From positions 620,001 to 684,000 of the forward strand of contig OZ037898.1 of assembly GCA_964035575.1 (NCBI GenBank): 64,000 bases of DNA, given 5' to 3'. Positions 62,409-64,000 of this stretch are shown piece after piece. This DNA is from Rhynchopus sp. YZ270_cl-10. Taxonomy: Eukaryota; Euglenozoa; Diplonemea; Diplonemida; Diplonemidae. Numbering within the stretch: position 1 is the stretch's first letter; each line of letters starts with the position of its first letter. The notes under the pieces were generated by a model, which saw only the letters and a program-made list of their open reading frames with translations, was not told the origin of the DNA and did not search any database. Position numbers and translations under genes: made by a program.

Positions 62409-64000
62409 AGGCTATCTAAAAGCAGTTTGTGAAGCGACAAAAAACGACAAAAAAAAAATTTTTTTTTTTTTGTGAAAATCTGAAAGGATTTAGAAGAATT
62501 TTGTACAACAAAACTGCTTTTTTGTAGTTTGTATGGTACCCTTTTGCCCTTGCTCCAGTAAATTAAGAGTAAGGTGGGAGAGAGGGGGAGAATGTTGTGA
62601 ATTATGTCGGGTGTTTTATACCCAAAAAAAGTTGCGTTCTCATCGTTGTTTTTTCACGAAAAAATTCAAAAATAAAAATAAAAAATTCAAAAAGGAAAAC
62701 TGGAAAAGAGCGCTATTTATATAAAACGGTCTTCCAAAAAGTACATCGTTTTTTTTTTGAGCTGCACACTCCAAGTTTTCTGTCTTTCTTTCTTTCTTTC
62801 CTCCTTTTCTCCTTTCTCCTTAAGGGTGGACAGACCAAGGACGTGCCTTCTTCTGTGAATCACCCTTCCCAACGCTATTTTATTTTATTTATTTTAGGTG
62901 ACTAAACACAGAGAGGCTTAGGTTCATCTGCTAAACTTCTTTTTTTTAAAGCTGACTAACCCCCAAAGAAAGACTGAGGTCTTACCCTCCCCATTCCCCC
63001 CTTTTTTGTGCAGAATTCCTGTCGTTTTGTTTTTTTTTTTTTGCGACATTTGTGTGGTATATAATTTGCAGATGCGACAAAAGGAAGAAAACGTTTCCAC
63101 TCTTTTTGATAGAGTGTTACCATAAAATAATTATGAGGGCAGAATAATACTGGGGCAATTCAGGGGGAATTTTGGGTTTTTGGGGATGATCTCCGAGAGC
63201 CCTGGTGCATCCCAGCTTTATTCCTTCCCATAATTATTGTTACAGTATAGTGGGATCAACCTCTCAATTAGGCCATTTTGGAGTTTGCCAAGAAACCCCC
63301 TGGTTGATCCTTTTTTAAGGTGACTAAGCACGAGACTAATCATCGAGAGGCTTAGGATCATCTTATAAACTTTTCTTTTTATTTTGCTCAAAATATTTCT
63401 TATTCAAAGAGGATACAGCGCTGATGGACAAAATTCCATCATTGCTACTGAAAACAAATTATCTTAATCATTTTGCTCAAACAATTGTCCCCCTCTTCCC
63501 CCTCTCTTCTCAGGTCTCGATTTTGCCTTTACGATGGGTGCTAATCAAATCCAGAGGAGGGGTAATGGAAATACCATTTTTCGTGCATCCATTGAGGATG
63601 TCGGCAGTTTAAAAAAAACGTCATCCCTTTTTTTCTGTAGGGTCCTGTGTTCTTGACACAGTTTCCTGCTTGAAACAAAAAGGGGTATTAGGAGACTAAG
63701 CACACACGGTGGCCTTACGAACCCTATTTGGGGTACCCCGCTACGAACGTACCCTGAGGGTTCGTAAGGGCCACCGTGCCAGAGAGGCTGTCTTATAAAA
63801 ATATTTTTTTGTTTTGTTTTTATTAGCATGGAGTGTATCCGTATAGGACGTCCTGTTGTGCTTTCTCTTCGTTTTGATTTGGAAACTAATTAGCCGTGAT
63901 GTTGGGGGTCACATGAAAAGGGGGGAGACAGCATTTTGTTACGTCGTTTAAGTCTCCCAGCGTCTCACCATTCTTTTTTTTCTCTCTGTACCTACAAAGC
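62409..64000. other. Terminal intergenic region
   Basis: No gene seen up to the window end. Contains DR1 copies (62896-62942, 63315-63385 with a partial internal duplication of ...gactaa..catcgagaggctta, and 63690-63800 interrupted), plus the short palindromic insert 63705-63778. Confidence 0.6.
63705..63778. mobile_element. 74-bp palindromic micro-element inserted in a DR1 repeat
   Basis: cacggtggccttacgaaccc at the left pairs with gggttcgtaagggccaccgtg at the right (one extra base), around a centre with ggggtacccc. The host flanks gactaagcac and agagaggct...cttataaaa are the two parts of a DR1 element. The inner motif agggttcgtaa resembles agggtccgtaa in the arms of the 2.64-kb foldback element. 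Confidence 0.75.

Overview
This is a gene-rich nuclear window from a unicellular eukaryote (protist). Evidence for that: GT-AG spliceosomal introns, mostly opening GTATGT or GTATGC; eukaryote-only families (NXF/Mex67 mRNA export factor, XMAP215/ch-TOG, tubulin tyrosine ligase-like enzyme, PSTK, DysF domain); the standard genetic code; and long A/T homopolymer runs between genes. I recognise 15 protein genes and one LSU rRNA fragment. Every protein gene lies on the + strand. At least eight start codons follow a pyrimidine-rich ...AG within about 50 nt. Both facts would suit a lineage with directional gene arrays and spliced-leader trans-splicing (for example a euglenozoan such as a diplonemid), but that is inference. 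An mL44-like protein argues for working mitochondrial translation, and PSTK for selenocysteine use.

Layout. 1-5106: 3' part of a gene fusing an ABCA-type ABC transporter, a sterol glucosyltransferase and a DysF domain. 7676-15761: two tandem, diverged NXF-type export factor genes. 18.4-19.7 kb: an LSU rRNA fragment inside a dispersed repeat, then a secreted LVIVD-repeat protein. 21.97-22.2 kb: a small 4F5-like protein. 23.2-25.9 kb: TTLL polyglutamylase-like enzyme. 27.95-28.4 kb: unknown 142-aa protein. 29.1-34.8 kb: XMAP215/ch-TOG homologue. 37.95-41.5 kb: secreted astacin protease with CUB-like modules. 43.1-48.1 kb: HAP40-like protein, PSTK and an amino-acid transporter. 48.1-55.8 kb: a gene-free repeat island with a minisatellite, two foldback-type elements and several MITEs. 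55.8-62.4 kb: unknown 200-aa protein, mL44-like protein and a FolD-type gene whose first intron holds a 7-copy 261-bp satellite.

The genes do not form one pathway. TTLL and XMAP215 both act on microtubules, and the two NXF copies act in mRNA export. The space between genes is dominated by many families of 40-170 bp dispersed elements. Several of these share a 3' module of the form GAGAGGCTTxG...TTCA...AACTTTTCTTTT. Together with the MITE and foldback elements they are the least explained part of the window. I saw no virus-like element, no CRISPR array and no autonomous transposase.
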